This document shows positions 1 through 10,327 of a stretch of DNA of 64,000 bases, piece after piece (the first letter of the stretch is position 1; every line of letters begins with the position of its first letter). Source of the DNA: a beta proteobacterium L13 (lineage in GTDB: Bacteria; Pseudomonadota; Gammaproteobacteria; Burkholderiales; Chromobacteriaceae); the NCBI GenBank assembly GCA_000335715.1, contig AMYZ01000021.1, forward strand, positions 1 to 64,000, read 5' to 3'. Under the pieces are notes generated by a model. That model had not been told where the DNA came from. It did no database searches and saw only the letters and a program-made list of their open reading frames with translations. Both the position numbers and the translations under genes were made by a program.

Positions 1-32
1 GGTCGCAGGTTCGAGCCCTGCTCGGGGAGCCA
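1..32 (+). tRNA. 3' end of a tRNA-Asn (cut by window edge)
   Basis: The first 32 bases are identical to the last 32 bases of the complete tRNA-Asn at 79-154: the variable region, T arm, acceptor 3' strand and encoded CCA. This is most simply the 3' end of a tandem second copy whose 5' part lies outside the window. The anticodon is not visible, so the identity is inferred from the duplicate. Confidence 0.85.
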
Positions 33-78
33 GAAAATTCGGAAGCGTTACCTCGGTAGTGTTTCAAACAAGTTGTGT

Positions 79-154
79 TCCCTGATAGCTCAGTCGGTAG
101 AGCGACGGACTGTTAATCCGCAGGTCGCAGGTTCGAGCCCTGCTCGGGGAGCCA
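79..154 (+). tRNA. tRNA-Asn (GTT)
   Basis: A 76-nt cloverleaf with encoded CCA. The acceptor strand TCCCTGA pairs with TCGGGGA. The D arm contains AGCTCAGTCGGTAGAGC, the anticodon loop is CTGTTAA with GTT in the middle, and the T loop is GTTCGAGCC. It is the second of two tandem Asn tRNAs separated by 46 nt. Confidence 0.97.
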
Positions 155-159
155 GATTC

Positions 160-196
160 AAAGACAAAACCCGCCTTATGGCGGGTTTTGTCTTTT
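160..196. terminator. Bidirectional terminator between tRNA-Asn and the binding-protein gene
   Basis: A 16-bp perfect stem (AAAGACAAAACCCGCC with its complement) encloses a TTAT loop. There are A residues on the left arm and a T run on the right. It sits 6 nt after the tRNA CCA and downstream of the convergent gene ending at 246, so it can serve both strands. Confidence 0.85.
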
Positions 197-245
197 CTGC
201 CTTGTAATTTGCAGAGACAGATATCCGCTATCGCAGAGTGCACCG

Positions 246-1085
246 CTAGGGTTTGCTTGCGGGTGGGTTGGCCGCATTGGCGTCCCCGGTGGCCGGTAAG
301 GGCTTGGCGAGCATTTTCTGCAGTATGCGGTCGTGCTCACCGCTTTGCTGAAGCTGGTGCATGGCATGCTGAAGCTTGCGGATGGTCGCCTCTGGTGTGC
401 CTTTGCTGGCGGCCAGAAACAGTTTGCGAGGTGGTGCAATGGCCGTGGTTTTATGCAGGAAAGAGGCTGGCAGGCTGCTTTGCTGCAGGGTGGCTTGTAT
501 GCGATAGGGTGACCCTGCCATGTAGGCTACGCTCCCGTTGCGTAGCATGCGCAGGCAGTCGTGATGGCTGCCGGTCAGAACCAGTTGCAGGCGGTGCTCG
601 GTGTCCTGCTGGCGCAAGGCTTCTTCGCTGACGTCTTTTCTTACCGTACAAATACTGCAACAGCGCATGATCTGCAGTAGCGATGTTTCAGATTGGTTTG
701 CGGTAGTGTCGGCCCGCCAGAGAAAATCCTGCGTCTGGCTGAGCTTGCCTATCCAGATGAACTGCTGCTCGCGCTCTGGCGTGCGTGCCACGCTTAATAG
801 CAGCGTGTTTGGCCGTGACTGCGCCAGTGCCATAGCGCGGGCCCACGGATAGACGTTAATTTGCGCCTCCACGCCGCTTAGCGCCAGTGCGCGCTGCAAG
901 ATCAAGGCGTGGGCACCGTCGGCGGTATCGTCATTGCTGAAGGTGTTGTACGGTGGCCACGGCTCGGTAACGGCAATGAGTGTATTGTCGGTGGCTAGCG
1001 CTTGTGCGGCGATGCTCGCCAGTAGCAGTCCACCCGCAAGACGGTGGGGGCGCATCGCACTGAGCTTGGGCTTTGGCTGGGGCAT
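246..1085 (-). CDS. Periplasmic solute-binding protein, family 3-like
   Basis: About 279 aa, secreted. A basic N-terminus and the hydrophobic stretch LAGGLLLASIAAQALA form a signal peptide cleaved after ALA. The mature part opens with LIAVTEPWPPYNTF and then DGAHALILQRALALSG and YPWARAMALAQ, the typical start of family 3 (amino-acid type) binding proteins. Such proteins bind a small solute in the periplasm, or in lone copies act as sensors. No permease or ATPase gene is adjacent, so the ligand is unknown. The start at 1085 was chosen because it precedes the signal peptide directly; the frame stays open upstream to 1190 but that extension has no signal character, and 1055 is a possible later start. 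The Ala/Asn/Pro-rich tail carries one copy of the repeated decamer (267-276). Confidence 0.7.
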   Translation of the reverse strand: MPQPKPKLSAMRPHRLAGGLLLASIAAQALATDNTLIAVTEPWPPYNTFSNDDTADGAHALILQRALALSGVEAQINVYPWARAMALAQSRPNTLLLSVARTPEREQQFIWIGKLSQTQDFLWRADTTANQSETSLLQIMRCCSICTVRKDVSEEALRQQDTEHRLQLVLTGSHHDCLRMLRNGSVAYMAGSPYRIQATLQQSSLPASFLHKTTAIAPPRKLFLAASKGTPEATIRKLQHAMHQLQQSGEHDRILQKMLAKPLPATGDANAANPPASKP

Positions 1086-1181
1086 GATGTGTATTCCGGC
1101 TGGCTGCTTCCTCAGTGTGGCTGATGCTGGCCGAACTGCAAGGGGTGTTGTGCCCAGTGTGCCTGGCTGCCGATTGATAAT

Positions 1182-1221
1182 GAAAAACACCCCCGGGCGT
1201 TGCGCGCTCGGGGGTGTTTTT
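1182..1221 (-). terminator. Terminator of alaS
   Basis: The arms AAAAACACCCCCGGGCG and CGCTCGGGGGTGTTTTTT form a strong GC-rich hairpin, with T residues after the stem on the minus strand. It lies 16 nt after the alaS stop codon. Confidence 0.85.
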
Positions 1222-1236
1222 TGTGGCGGGTAGTGC

Positions 1237-3867
1237 TTACTTGGCTGCTACCCAGTCTTTGGCGCTGGCCAGTGCGGCAGCCAGGTTTTCCGGCTGGGTA
1301 CCGCCGGCCTGGGCCATATCCGGGCGGCCACCGCCTTTGCCGCCTACCTGCTGCGCTACGTGGTTCACCAGCTCGCCGGCCTTGAAGCGGCCGGTCAGGT
1401 CTTTGGTGACGCCGGCAATCAGCGCGACCTTGCCGTCGGCCTTGCTGCCCAGCACGATCACGGCGGAGCCCAGCTTGTCTTTCAGCTTGTCCAGTGTGTC
1501 GCGCAGGGTGGCGTTATCGGCGCCTTCCAGTTCGGCAGCCAGCAGCTTCACGCCGTTTACCTCGCTGGCTTGTTCGGCCAGGCTGTCGCCTGCGCTGGCG
1601 GCCAGTTTGCCCTTGAGGGCGGCCAGCTCTTTTTCCAGTGCTTTCAGGTCGGCTTGCAGGCTGCCAATCTTGTTCAGCACTTCGTCGCTGCTCTGGGCTT
1701 TCAGGTTGGCCGCAGCCGCTTTCAGCAGCGCGTCCTGAGCTTGAACGTAGGCTACCGCACCTTCGCCAGTGACCGCTTCGATACGGCGCACGCCTGCAGC
1801 TACACCGCCTTCTGCCACGATCTTGAAGAAGCCGATGTCGCCGGTGCGCTGTACGTGGGTGCCGCCGCACAGCTCGGCGGAGAAGTCGCCCATGCTCAAT
1901 ACGCGTACTTCGTCGCCGTATTTTTCGCCAAACAGCGCCATGGCACCGGCGCGCACGGCGTCGTCGAAGCTCATCAGCTGGGCTTTGACTTCATAGTTGG
2001 CCGCAATCACGTGGTTCACCAGGCGTTCGATCTCGGCGATTTCTTCCGCGCTGACCGGCTGACCGTGGGCAAAGTCGAAGCGGGTGCGCTCCGGGTTCAC
2101 CAGCGAGCCCTTCTGGGCGACGTGGGTGCCCAGTACCTTGCGCAACGCAGCGTGCAGCAGGTGGGTGGCCGAGTGGTTGCGGGTGGTGGCCAGGCGCTGG
2201 TGCAGATCGATGGTGGCCTGCACGGTGTCGCCTACTTTCAGCGCACCACGCGCCAGGCGGCCGGTGTGGCCGAAGACGGCGGCTTTCACTTTCTGGGTGT
2301 CGGCTACGTCAAACAGCGCGTCCACGCCGCCGGTAACCGAGATTTCGCCCACGTCACCGACCTGGCCACCGCCTTCGGCGTAGAAGGCGGTATGGTCCAG
2401 CACCACCACGCCTTCGTCGCCGGCTGCCAGGGCGTCTACTTGCTCGGTGCCTTTGTACAGCGCCACGATGCGCGCATCGGTGCTAGTCTGGGTGTAGCCG
2501 TGGAAGGTGGTGTCGCTGCCTTCGTAGCTCAGGCTGCCGGCTACCTTGAAGGCAGACGCGGCGCGGGCACGGGTGCGCTGTGCTTCCATGGCGCGCTCGA
2601 AGCCGTCCATGTCTACATCGATATTGCGTTCGCGGCAGATGTCGGCGGTCAGGTCGACCGGGAAGCCGTAGGTGTCGTACAGCTTGAAGATGGTGTCGCC
2701 GTCCATGGCGGTCTTGCCACCGGCCAGCGCTGCGTCCACCAGCGCCATGCCGGTGTCCAGCGTTTCGGCAAACTTGATCTCTTCGGCGCGCAGTGCGTCT
2801 TCGATCTGGGCTTGTTGCTGGCGCAGCTCGGGGTAGGCATCGCCCATTTCGGCTACCAGGTCGGCCACGATCTTGTGGAAGAACAGGCCTTTCTGGCCCA
2901 GCTTGTAGCCGTGGCGGATGGCGCGGCGGGCAATGCGGCGCAGTACGTAGCCGCGGCCGTCGGCGGATGGCAGGATGCCGTCGGCGATCATGAACGAGCA
3001 GGCGCGGATGTGGTCGGCGATCACTTTCAGCGACGGCACGTCCTGGCTGTAGGCCACGCCGGTTTCGCGCGCAGCGGCGCGTACCAGGCAGGACAGGGCG
3101 TCGGTTTCGTAGTTCGATTTCACGCCCTGCAGCACGGTGGACAGGCGCTCCAGGCCCATGCCGGTATCCACGGACGGTTTCGGTAGCGGGTGCAGGGTGC
3201 CGGTTTCGTCGCGGTTAAACTGCATGAACACGTTATTCCAGATTTCCATGTAGCGGTCGCCGTCTTCGTCCGGGCTGCCTGGCGGGCCGCCGGCGACGCT
3301 TGGGCCGTGGTCATAGAAAATCTCGGTACACGGGCCACACGGGCCGGTGTCGCCCATGGTCCAGAAGTTATCGGACGCGTACGGTGCGCCCTTGTTGTCG
3401 CCAATGCGCACGATTTTGTCGGCAGGCACGCCGACTACTTTGTGCCAGATGTCGTACGCCTCGTCATCGCTGGCGTACACGGTCACCATCAGCTTGTCTT
3501 TGGGCAGATTCAGCCACTGTTCGCCGGTGAGGAACTCCCAGGCAAAGGTGATGGCGTCGTGCTTGAAGTAGTCGCCAAAGCTGAAGTTGCCCAGCATTTC
3601 GAAGAAGGTGTGGTGGCGGGCGGTGTAGCCCACGTTTTCCAGGTCGTTGTGCTTGCCGCCGGCGCGCAGGCATTTCTGGCTGGTGGTGGCGCGGGTGTAG
3701 TCGCGTTTTTCAAAGCCCAGGAACAAGTCCTTGAACTGCACCATGCCGGCTACGGTGAACATCAGGGTAGGGTCGTTGCCCGGAATCAGGCTGCTGGACG
3801 GGACAACCTGGTGATTTTTGGAAGCAAAAAAGTCCAGAAACTTCTGGCGAATGGCGGAGGTTTTCAT
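1237..3867 (-). CDS. alaS: Alanyl-tRNA synthetase
   Basis: An 876-aa cytosolic class II aminoacyl-tRNA synthetase that charges tRNA-Ala and edits mischarged Ser and Gly. The length is normal. The N-terminus [19 protein letters not shown] and the catalytic core ([33 protein letters not shown]) are followed by the editing domain motif HSATHLLH near residue 565 and the zinc ligand motif CGGTHV near residue 668. The C-terminal C-Ala domain holds the glycine-rich [15 protein letters not shown]. Transcribed alone toward the terminator at 1182-1221. Two copies of the repeated decamer (1705-1714 and 1996-2005) are read in frame as AAN. Confidence 0.98.
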   Translation of the reverse strand: MKTSAIRQKFLDFFASKNHQVVPSSSLIPGNDPTLMFTVAGMVQFKDLFLGFEKRDYTRATTSQKCLRAGGKHNDLENVGYTARHHTFFEMLGNFSFGDYFKHDAITFAWEFLTGEQWLNLPKDKLMVTVYASDDEAYDIWHKVVGVPADKIVRIGDNKGAPYASDNFWTMGDTGPCGPCTEIFYDHGPSVAGGPPGSPDEDGDRYMEIWNNVFMQFNRDETGTLHPLPKPSVDTGMGLERLSTVLQGVKSNYETDALSCLVRAAARETGVAYSQDVPSLKVIADHIRACSFMIADGILPSADGRGYVLRRIARRAIRHGYKLGQKGLFFHKIVADLVAEMGDAYPELRQQQAQIEDALRAEEIKFAETLDTGMALVDAALAGGKTAMDGDTIFKLYDTYGFPVDLTADICRERNIDVDMDGFERAMEAQRTRARAASAFKVAGSLSYEGSDTTFHGYTQTSTDARIVALYKGTEQVDALAAGDEGVVVLDHTAFYAEGGGQVGDVGEISVTGGVDALFDVADTQKVKAAVFGHTGRLARGALKVGDTVQATIDLHQRLATTRNHSATHLLHAALRKVLGTHVAQKGSLVNPERTRFDFAHGQPVSAEEIAEIERLVNHVIAANYEVKAQLMSFDDAVRAGAMALFGEKYGDEVRVLSMGDFSAELCGGTHVQRTGDIGFFKIVAEGGVAAGVRRIEAVTGEGAVAYVQAQDALLKAAAANLKAQSSDEVLNKIGSLQADLKALEKELAALKGKLAASAGDSLAEQASEVNGVKLLAAELEGADNATLRDTLDKLKDKLGSAVIVLGSKADGKVALIAGVTKDLTGRFKAGELVNHVAQQVGGKGGGRPDMAQAGGTQPENLAAALASAKDWVAAK

Positions 3868-3964
3868 GATTTATGGGTCGTATTGGGTCGGATTCTGAAA
3901 ACGGCGACACGCGACGCGTGAATATCGGTCGATTGTGGCAACTGCGCACCGTGCTGGCAAGCCT

Positions 3965-4043
3965 TGCGGCCAACCTTGTGCATGTCCGGGCGCATTTTGG
4001 GCAGCTGTTTGCCAGTGGCAGGCCGTGCGCTATGTTGGCCGCA
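3965..4043. repeat. Inverted pair of the GTTGGCCGCA decamer, alaS-recX spacer
   Basis: TGCGGCCAAC at 3965-3974 and GTTGGCCGCA at 4034-4043 face each other 59 nt apart in the 215-bp spacer between recX (ending at 4083) and the alaS start (3867). The first copy has the longer form followed by CTT. No T run follows, so it is not an obvious terminator. Confidence 0.7.
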
Positions 4044-4082
4044 GCGGGTGGCAGGTGCGCTTATCGAAGCAGCGCTGGCTGA

Positions 4083-4547
4083 CTAGCTTTGTGCATCGTC
4101 ATCCGGCCATTCGTCACTGCCTTTGATGACTTGCCGGATGGTGTCCATGCCAAAGCCGCGGCTGGCCAGGAAGCGCATCTGTTTGGCGCGCCCGGCGGCA
4201 TCGCTGGCGGGTTGGCCGAATTTGCGCAGCCACTGGCTACGTGCAGTGGCCAGGTCGCTGTGGCTGGATAGGGTCTGCTTGATGGTGTCGCTGTCTACAC
4301 CGCGTTCGCGCATTTCCATGGCCACGCGGCGGCTGCCGTACTTGCGGCTGCGGCTGTCGGCAAACTGTTCGGCAAAGCGGGCGTCGCTTTGCCAGCGGCT
4401 GGCGGCCAGCTCGTCCAGCAGGGCGTCTACTTCTTCTGCGTTCTCTGCAAAAGGCGAAAGCCGCCGCTTCAGCTCCAGCCGCGTGTATTCGCGGCGGGAC
4501 AGAAGGTCGACGGCTCTTGCCTTCAGGCTTTTGCCCGGTTTTTCCAT
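4083..4547 (-). CDS. recX: Regulatory protein RecX
   Basis: A 154-aa protein of normal RecX size, built of three-helix repeats. Visible signatures are RAVDLLSRREYTRLELKRRL, DALLDELAASRWQSDARFAEQFADSR and the late RAKQMRFLASRGFGMDTIRQVI. RecX binds in the groove of the RecA filament and limits its recombinase activity. Its start codon overlaps the recA stop as TGATG, so it is translationally coupled and co-transcribed with recA. Confidence 0.95.
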   Translation of the reverse strand: MEKPGKSLKARAVDLLSRREYTRLELKRRLSPFAENAEEVDALLDELAASRWQSDARFAEQFADSRSRKYGSRRVAMEMRERGVDSDTIKQTLSSHSDLATARSQWLRKFGQPASDAAGRAKQMRFLASRGFGMDTIRQVIKGSDEWPDDDAQS

Positions 4548-5611
4548 CAGGCGTCGAAGGTGTCGTCCAGCAGCTCTTCGTCAGCGTCCGGCTTGCCTTC
4601 GGTGATTTCTACCTTGATGCCCACGGCTTCGCGGATCTTGCGTTCGATTTCCTGGGCAATGGCCGGGTTGGATTTCAGCCATTCGCGGGTGTTGTCTTTG
4701 CCCTGGCCGATTTTCTGGCCGTTATAGGCGTACCAAGCACCGGACTTGTCGATAAAGCCGTGCTCGACGCCCAGCTCGATGATTTCGCCTTCGCGGCTGA
4801 TGCCTTCGCCGTACAGAATGTCAAAGCCGGCTTGCTTGAACGGTGGCGATACCTTGTTCTTCACCACTTTCACGCGGGTTTCGTTGCCGATGATCTCTTC
4901 GCCCTTCTTGATACCGCCGATGCGGCGGATATCCATACGCACCGAAGCGTAGAATTTCAGCGCATTGCCGCCGGTGGTGGTTTCCGGGCTGCCGAACATC
5001 ACACCGATCTTCATGCGGATCTGGTTGATGAACACCACCAGGGTGTTGGTGCGTTTGATGTTGCCGGTGAGTTTGCGCAGTGCCTGGCTCATCAGACGGG
5101 CTTGCAAGCCTACGTGGCTATCGCCCATTTCGCCTTCGATTTCGGCTTTGGGTACCAGCGCGGCAACCGAGTCCACCACGATCACGTCCACGCCGCCGGA
5201 GCGTACCAGCATGTCGCAGATTTCCAGCGCTTGCTCGCCGGTATCCGGCTGCGAGATCAGCAGGTCTTCTACCGACACGCCCAATTTTTGTGCGTATTGC
5301 GGATCCAGCGCGTTTTCTGCGTCGATATAGGCGCAGGTGCCGCCCAGCTTTTGCGCTTCGGCCACTACTTGCAGGCACAGCGTGGTTTTACCGGACGATT
5401 CCGGGCCGTAGATTTCCACCACGCGGCCCCGCGGCAGGCCACCCACGCCCAGTGCCAGATCCAGGCCCAGCGAGCCGGTGCTGATGACTTGCAGGTTCTC
5501 GGTGATCTGGTTGTCGCTCATGCGCATGATCGAGCCTTTGCCGAACTGCTTTTCAATTTGCGCCAGCGCTGCACTCAGCGCCTTGCTTTTGTCTTCGGAA
5601 CGCTCTGCCAT
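4547..5611 (-). CDS. recA: Recombinase RecA
   Basis: A 354-aa ATP-dependent strand-exchange protein for recombinational repair and for integrating transformed DNA. Walker A is GPESSGKTT (residues 69-77). The core continues with [37 protein letters not shown], the L2-loop region [16 protein letters not shown] and the acidic C-terminus [10 protein letters not shown] start it at 5611 ([10 protein letters not shown]) because GGAG lies 5 nt upstream; an in-frame ATG at 5626 has no ribosome site. recX follows with a 1-nt overlap. I saw no convincing LexA box (CTGT-N8-ACAG) near the promoter at 5657-5685. Confidence 0.98.
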   Translation of the reverse strand: MAERSEDKSKALSAALAQIEKQFGKGSIMRMSDNQITENLQVISTGSLGLDLALGVGGLPRGRVVEIYGPESSGKTTLCLQVVAEAQKLGGTCAYIDAENALDPQYAQKLGVSVEDLLISQPDTGEQALEICDMLVRSGGVDVIVVDSVAALVPKAEIEGEMGDSHVGLQARLMSQALRKLTGNIKRTNTLVVFINQIRMKIGVMFGSPETTTGGNALKFYASVRMDIRRIGGIKKGEEIIGNETRVKVVKNKVSPPFKQAGFDILYGEGISREGEIIELGVEHGFIDKSGAWYAYNGQKIGQGKDNTREWLKSNPAIAQEIERKIREAVGIKVEITEGKPDADEELLDDTFDA

Positions 5612-5656
5612 GCTTGCTCCATTCATTCAACGGGGTGGATAACGATTCAGATTTTG

Positions 5657-5685
5657 ATTATGTACGTTTTCATCTGGCCTGCCAA
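5657..5685 (-). promoter_or_regulatory. Probable sigma-70 promoter of recA-recX
   Basis: On the minus strand TTGGCA (5680-5685) is followed after 17 nt by CATAAT (5657-5662), about 45 nt before the recA start. Both hexamers are close to consensus and the spacer is ideal. Confidence 0.65.
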
Positions 5686-5853
5686 ATAAAAACTGCAGGC
5701 AGCGATGCAAACGCACCACAGCGGCGTGATGGCCATGAATGCAATCAGCGGATTATCGCACAAAAGAGGGGGCTACCAAGCCGCCGGGCAGGCAGTCATG
5801 CCGTGAAGCGGCAAAGCCTTTGGCTGGCGGGCAAGCTGTGCCAGAATGGCAGC

Positions 5854-6873
5854 ATGCTGAACGATCGCACACAACATTTGCTCAAGGTGCTGGTAGAGCG
5901 CTACATCGCCGATGGCCAGCCTGTGGCGTCCAAAACCCTGGCCACGGTGTCGGGGTTGGAGCTGTCGTCCGCATCCATCCGTAATATGCTGGCCGACCTG
6001 GAAGGGCTGGGGCTGATTGCCTCGCCACATACCTCGGCCGGGCGCGTGCCCACGCCGCGTGGCTACCGCCTGTTTGTCGACCGCCTGTTGACGGTGCAAC
6101 AGCTGGCCGAGCCTGCCGTGGCCGAGCTGCGGCATACGCTGCAGCCGGACAGCCCCAAGCGTGTGGTAAAGGCGGCATCGCAGCTACTGGCCGAGTTGAC
6201 GCAGTTTGCCGGCGTGGTAATGACGCCGCAGCGCGCCGACGCCGCATTCCGCCAGGTGGAGTTTTTGCGCCTGTCCGAGCGGCGTGTGCTGCTGATCCTG
6301 GTGACGCTGGAAGGCGACGTACAGAACCACCTGTTCAATACCGCACGCGATTACAGCGGCAGCGAGCTGATAGAAGCGGCCAACTTCCTGAACCAGCACT
6401 ACGCCGGGCAGGCGCTGGGCGGCGTGGCCAGCCGGGTAGGGGAGGAGCTGCAGCGCCTGCGCGGGGATATTTCCGAGCTGATGCAGCTGGCCATCCAGTT
6501 TGGCCAGCAAACGCTGCACGGTGGCGACGACCTGGTGATCAGCGGGCAGGGCAAGCTGCTGAACGTGAGCGACTTCTCCGGCGACCTGAACCGCCTGCGC
6601 GAGCTGTTTGATACCTTCCAGCGCAAGACCGAGCTGTTGCAGCTGCTGGAACAAAGCCGCCGCGCCCCGGGTGTGAACCTTTTCATTGGCGACGAGTCCG
6701 GCGTGGTAACGCTGGACGATTGCAGCGTGGTGATTGCCCCGTACCGGCTCAATGGCCAGGTCGTAGGTGCGCTGGGCGTGGTAGGCCCCACGCGCATGGC
6801 CTACGAGCGGGTGATTCCGATTGTGGACATCACCGCGCGCTTGGTATCCAGCGCGCTGAATTTCAACGATTGA
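5854..6873 (+). CDS. hrcA: Heat-inducible transcription repressor HrcA
   Basis: A 339-aa repressor that binds CIRCE operators upstream of groESL/dnaK-type genes and needs GroEL to fold. The N-terminal winged helix is visible as DRTQHLLKVLVERYIADGQPVASKTLA and SASIRNMLADLEGLGLIASPHTSAGRVPTPRGYRLFVD. The C-terminal GAF-like part includes LFIGDESG and GALGVVGPTRMAYERVIPIVD. The start at 5854 (MLNDRTQ) matches the family; the frame is open upstream but without recognisable HrcA sequence. I found no CIRCE element (TTAGCACTC-N9-GAGTGCTAA) in the window, so its targets are elsewhere. Confidence 0.96.
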   Translation: MLNDRTQHLLKVLVERYIADGQPVASKTLATVSGLELSSASIRNMLADLEGLGLIASPHTSAGRVPTPRGYRLFVDRLLTVQQLAEPAVAELRHTLQPDSPKRVVKAASQLLAELTQFAGVVMTPQRADAAFRQVEFLRLSERRVLLILVTLEGDVQNHLFNTARDYSGSELIEAANFLNQHYAGQALGGVASRVGEELQRLRGDISELMQLAIQFGQQTLHGGDDLVISGQGKLLNVSDFSGDLNRLRELFDTFQRKTELLQLLEQSRRAPGVNLFIGDESGVVTLDDCSVVIAPYRLNGQVVGALGVVGPTRMAYERVIPIVDITARLVSSALNFND

Positions 6874-6898
6874 CCTCTGTGTCGCACAGCCTGTCTGC

Positions 6899-6909
6899 TG
6901 CGGCCAACC
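6899..6909 (-). repeat. Single decamer copy, hrcA-mltB spacer
   Basis: TGCGGCCAACC, the reverse complement of GGTTGGCCGCA, lies in the 49-nt spacer between hrcA and mltB and is followed by TT, so it is the long form. Confidence 0.7.
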
Positions 6910-6922
6910 TTGGTATCCCCCC

Positions 6923-7939
6923 ATGACCCTCCTGAAAACCCTGCTGGCTGTAGCCAGCCTGCTAGCAGCCAGCGTTGCCCATGCCGACGTGGCCTTGCTG
7001 ATGCGCCCGGACGTGCAGCGCTATATCGACGAGCAGGTCGCCACTGGCGAGCTGTCCCGTGCCGAGCTGGAAAGCGTGTTTGCCAATGTGGAGCTCAAGC
7101 CGAACATTATCGCCATCATGGACAAGCCTTCCACGGCGCGGCCGTGGTACCAGTTTCGCCCCAGCTTTTATAACGACAAGCTGATGCAAGAGGGGGTAGC
7201 GTTCTGGCTGCAGCACGAAGCTACCCTGCAAAAAGCAGCCGACACCTATAAAGTGCCGCCGGAAATCATCGTGGCGATTATCGGTATCGAGACACGCTAT
7301 GGCCGCAATACCGGAGGCTTCCGTCTGGCCGATGCGCTGTCTACGCTGGCGTTTGACTACCCGCGCCGCGCCGATTTCTTCCGCGCCGAGCTATCGGAGT
7401 TCTTTCGCCTGGCGCGCAGTGAAAACGTCAACGCCCTTACCCTGAAAGGCAGCTACGCCGGTGCCATGGGCCTGCCGCAGTTCATGCCGTCCAGCCACCG
7501 CAAATGGGCGGTGGATTTTGACGGCGACGGCCATAAGGACATCTGGACCAACCCGGTGGACGCCATCGGCAGCGTGGCCAACTATTTCCGCGAGCACGGC
7601 TGGCTGGGCGGTGATGACGTGGTGATTCCGGCCGAGCTGGCGCCGGGCACGGTGCCGGACGAGCTGGCCGCCGACAAGTTCAATCTGCACTACACCGTGG
7701 CCGAGCTGAAAGCCCGCGGGGTCATGCCGCAAGCCCCGGTGCGTGACGACGCGCTGGCGGTGCTGGTGCCGCTGGAAGTGGCGCCGGGCGACACGCGCTA
7801 TTGGTTGGGTCTCAATAATTTCTACACCATTACGCGCTACAACAAGAGCACGCTGTACGCCATGGTGACGCACGAGCTGGCGCAGGAAATGCGCGCACGA
7901 TTCGTGCAGGCGCGCATGGCCGTGCCTGCGGGGCAATAG
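6923..7939 (+). CDS. mltB: Lytic murein transglycosylase B
   Basis: A 338-aa exported enzyme that cleaves the MurNAc-GlcNAc bond of peptidoglycan, forming 1,6-anhydro ends. The signal peptide is residues 1-21 (LLAVASLLAASVAHA) and lacks a lipobox Cys, so the protein should be soluble or peripheral rather than a lipoprotein as in E. coli. Catalytic Glu123 lies in IIGIETRYGRNTGGFRLADALSTL. Other family motifs are KGSYAGAMGLPQFMPSSHRKWAVDFDGDG and the C-terminal NNFYTITRYNKSTLYAMVTHELAQ. It starts 49 nt after hrcA on the same strand and may be co-transcribed with it. Confidence 0.95.
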   Translation: MTLLKTLLAVASLLAASVAHADVALLMRPDVQRYIDEQVATGELSRAELESVFANVELKPNIIAIMDKPSTARPWYQFRPSFYNDKLMQEGVAFWLQHEATLQKAADTYKVPPEIIVAIIGIETRYGRNTGGFRLADALSTLAFDYPRRADFFRAELSEFFRLARSENVNALTLKGSYAGAMGLPQFMPSSHRKWAVDFDGDGHKDIWTNPVDAIGSVANYFREHGWLGGDDVVIPAELAPGTVPDELAADKFNLHYTVAELKARGVMPQAPVRDDALAVLVPLEVAPGDTRYWLGLNNFYTITRYNKSTLYAMVTHELAQEMRARFVQARMAVPAGQ

Positions 7940-8044
7940 TGCAAATGGCAGCTGGCTACCCGTATGGCTGGCGATGTGCCGGGTAGCAGGCCGCTGCGCT
8001 GAAATAGTCGCCATCCCTGGCGAATCCCTTTAGAATTCCGCGCC

Positions 8045-9967
8045 ATGACCTATCAAGTTCTCGCCCGCAAGTGGCGCCCCAAGCGCTTTGCCGACCTGGT
8101 TGGCCAGGAGCACGTGGTACGCGCCCTGTCCAATGCGCTGAAAGAATCCCGCCTGCACCACGCCTACCTGCTCACCGGTACTCGTGGCGTGGGCAAAACC
8201 ACCATCGCCCGCATTCTGGCCAAGAGCCTGAACTGCGAAACCGGCACCACGGCCGAGCCGTGCGGCGTGTGCCAGGCTTGCACCCAGATCGACGCCGGCC
8301 GTTTTGTCGACTTGCTGGAGATCGACGCCGCGTCCAATACCGGTATCGACAATATCCGCGAAGTGCTGGAAAACGCCCAGTACACTCCCACCATGGGGCG
8401 CTACAAGGTGTACATCATCGATGAAGTGCACATGCTGTCCAAAAGTGCCTTCAACGCCATGCTCAAGACGCTGGAAGAGCCGCCAGCGCACGTGAAATTC
8501 ATCCTGGCCACCACCGACCCGCAAAAAGTGCCGGTGACGGTGCTGAGCCGCTGCCTGCAATTCAGCCTGCGCAATATGACGCCACAGCAAGTGGCCGGCC
8601 ATCTGGCGCATATGCTGGACGTAGAAGGCATTGCCTACGAAAGCCCGGCGCTGGCCTTGCTGGGCCGCGCGGCTGCTGGCTCCATGCGCGACGCGCAATC
8701 GCTGCTGGACCAGGCTATTGCCTACGGCCTGGGCGAGGTGAAAGAAGACGGCGTGCGCGCCATGCTGGGCGCGGTGGACAAGCGCTACCTGTTTGCGCTG
8801 CTGGATGCTCTGGCCGACGCCGACGGCGCCCGCCTGGTGGCCGAGGTAGAGGCGTTGGCCGCACGCGGTATCGGTTTTGACAGCGCGCTGGCCGAGCTGG
8901 CCAGCCTGCTGCACCAACTGGCGCTGGCGCAAACCGTGCCGGCCGCCATCGCCAGCGACGAGCCCGAGCGCGACGCTATTTTTGCCCTGGCGCAGCGCCT
9001 GGCGGCGGAAGACGTACAGCTGTACTACCAGATCGCCCTGCACGGCCGCCGTGACCTGGCGCTGGCGCCGGACGAGCATGCCGGTTTCAGCATGAGCATG
9101 CTGCGCATGCTGGCCTTTCACCCGGTAAACGGCGGTGAGGGTGCAGCCCGCCCACCGGTGCCTGCGGCCAACCCTGGCGCCAGTAGTGCAGCCTTGCCTG
9201 CCGGCGTATCCCCAGCGCGCGCTGCGCTGGCGCAGCTGGGTGGCAAGCCTGCCGAGCGTAGCCCGGCAGCCGCTGACAAACCGGCCGCGCCCGAGCCGGA
9301 ACCCGAGCCCGCGCGGCCCGCTGCGCCAGCCCCAGTACCGCAGGCCGCACCGCGTGAGCCTGCACCGTGGGACGAGCAGCCTGCCGACGTGGCAGCTGTC
9401 CCCGCCGCAGTGCCTGCCCCCCCGCCCGTGCCAGCCCGCGTGGACGAAGCGCCGGAGGAGGCCGATGACGATGCCGAGCCCGAAGTGCTGGATACCGCCA
9501 GCGACAGCGACGACGAGCTGCCCGCTTACGCCATGATGATGGAAGAAGACCCGGGCGAGCTGGTGAGCGAAGCGCCGGTGTTCGACGGCGACTGGGCCAG
9601 CCTGATCGGCCGCCTGGGTAACAAGCTGGGCGCGGCGCGCATGCTGGCACAAAATGCGGCGCTGAAACAATGGGATGGCAAAGTGTTCGAGCTGGCGGTG
9701 CCGGAAGGCTTCCGCAATATGGCTACGCGCGATTATCAGGACAAGCTGAAAAGCGTTCTGGGCGAGTATCTCGGCCAGAGCATTGAACTGAGGGTGTCGA
9801 TAGAGACCCTCGATATGGAGACCCCCGCCATGCGCGATGCACGCTTCAAGCGTGAGCAGCTGGCCGGTGCGCGTCAACACATGGAAAACGACCCGGTCGT
9901 ACAGCAGCTGGTGCAGGAAATGGGCGCCATGCTGCTCGCCGAGACAGTACAACCCGCACAGGAGTAG
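8045..9967 (+). CDS. dnaX: DNA polymerase III tau/gamma subunit
   Basis: A 640-aa clamp-loader ATPase. The N-terminus [24 protein letters not shown] leads to Walker A GTRGVGKT (45-52), zinc ligands Cys64, 73, 76 and 79, and the DEVH box at 126-129. Residues about 365-490 form a Pro/Ala/Glu-rich linker. The C-terminal domain from about 515 ([24 protein letters not shown]) is the tau part that binds polymerase alpha and DnaB. I noticed no A/G-rich slippery sequence for a gamma frameshift, but did not search exhaustively. ybaB starts 6 nt after the stop codon. Confidence 0.97.
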   Translation: MTYQVLARKWRPKRFADLVGQEHVVRALSNALKESRLHHAYLLTGTRGVGKTTIARILAKSLNCETGTTAEPCGVCQACTQIDAGRFVDLLEIDAASNTGIDNIREVLENAQYTPTMGRYKVYIIDEVHMLSKSAFNAMLKTLEEPPAHVKFILATTDPQKVPVTVLSRCLQFSLRNMTPQQVAGHLAHMLDVEGIAYESPALALLGRAAAGSMRDAQSLLDQAIAYGLGEVKEDGVRAMLGAVDKRYLFALLDALADADGARLVAEVEALAARGIGFDSALAELASLLHQLALAQTVPAAIASDEPERDAIFALAQRLAAEDVQLYYQIALHGRRDLALAPDEHAGFSMSMLRMLAFHPVNGGEGAARPPVPAANPGASSAALPAGVSPARAALAQLGGKPAERSPAAADKPAAPEPEPEPARPAAPAPVPQAAPREPAPWDEQPADVAAVPAAVPAPPPVPARVDEAPEEADDDAEPEVLDTASDSDDELPAYAMMMEEDPGELVSEAPVFDGDWASLIGRLGNKLGAARMLAQNAALKQWDGKVFELAVPEGFRNMATRDYQDKLKSVLGEYLGQSIELRVSIETLDMETPAMRDARFKREQLAGARQHMENDPVVQQLVQEMGAMLLAETVQPAQE

Positions 9968-9972
9968 AAACA

Positions 9973-10311
9973 ATGTTTGGTAAAGCTGGTATCGCTGGCC
10001 TGATGAAGCAGGCGCAGCAAATGCAGGAAAACATGAAAAAGGCGCAGGAAGAACTGGCGCAGGTCGAGGTAGAAGGTCAGGCGGGTAACGGCCTGGTAAA
10101 AGTGGTGATGAGCTGCGCGCACGTTACCCGCCGTGTCATCATCAGCGACGAGCTGCTGGCCGATGCCAAAGAAGACAAAGACATGCTGGAAGACCTGATC
10201 GCAGCCGCGTTCAACGACGCCAGCCGCAAGGCCGAAGCGACTTCGTCCGAGCGTATGTCCGGCTTTACCGCTGGCATGAACCTGCCGGCCGGCATGAAGC
10301 TGCCGTTCTGA
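9973..10311 (+). CDS. ybaB: YbaB/EbfC nucleoid-associated protein
   Basis: A 112-aa dimeric DNA-binding protein. The coiled-coil helix [35 protein letters not shown] is followed by the beta part [21 protein letters not shown] and a Met/Gly/Pro C-terminus. It lies 6 nt after dnaX in the conserved dnaX-ybaB-recR order. A terminator made of the repeated decamer lies between it and recR. Confidence 0.95.
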   Translation: MFGKAGIAGLMKQAQQMQENMKKAQEELAQVEVEGQAGNGLVKVVMSCAHVTRRVIISDELLADAKEDKDMLEDLIAAAFNDASRKAEATSSERMSGFTAGMNLPAGMKLPF

Positions 10312-10327
10312 CCGCTTGATGACCTGA

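Noticed and set aside
1360-3186. Long 608-codon open frame antisense to alaS (and similar frames opposite other genes)
   Set aside because: These are typical third-position GC shadows of real genes; the translations are repetitive and match no family.
5612-5853. Possible LexA/SOS box upstream of recA
   Set aside because: No CTGT-N8-ACAG or close variant stands near the promoter; only GC-rich partial matches were seen.
5854-6873. CIRCE operator expected near hrcA
   Set aside because: Neither TTAGCACTC nor its inverted partner was found upstream of hrcA or elsewhere in the window.
8045-9967. Programmed frameshift in dnaX producing gamma
   Set aside because: No A-AAA-AAG-type slippery sequence was noticed near the domain III boundary; the linker is Pro/Ala/Glu coding and GC rich.
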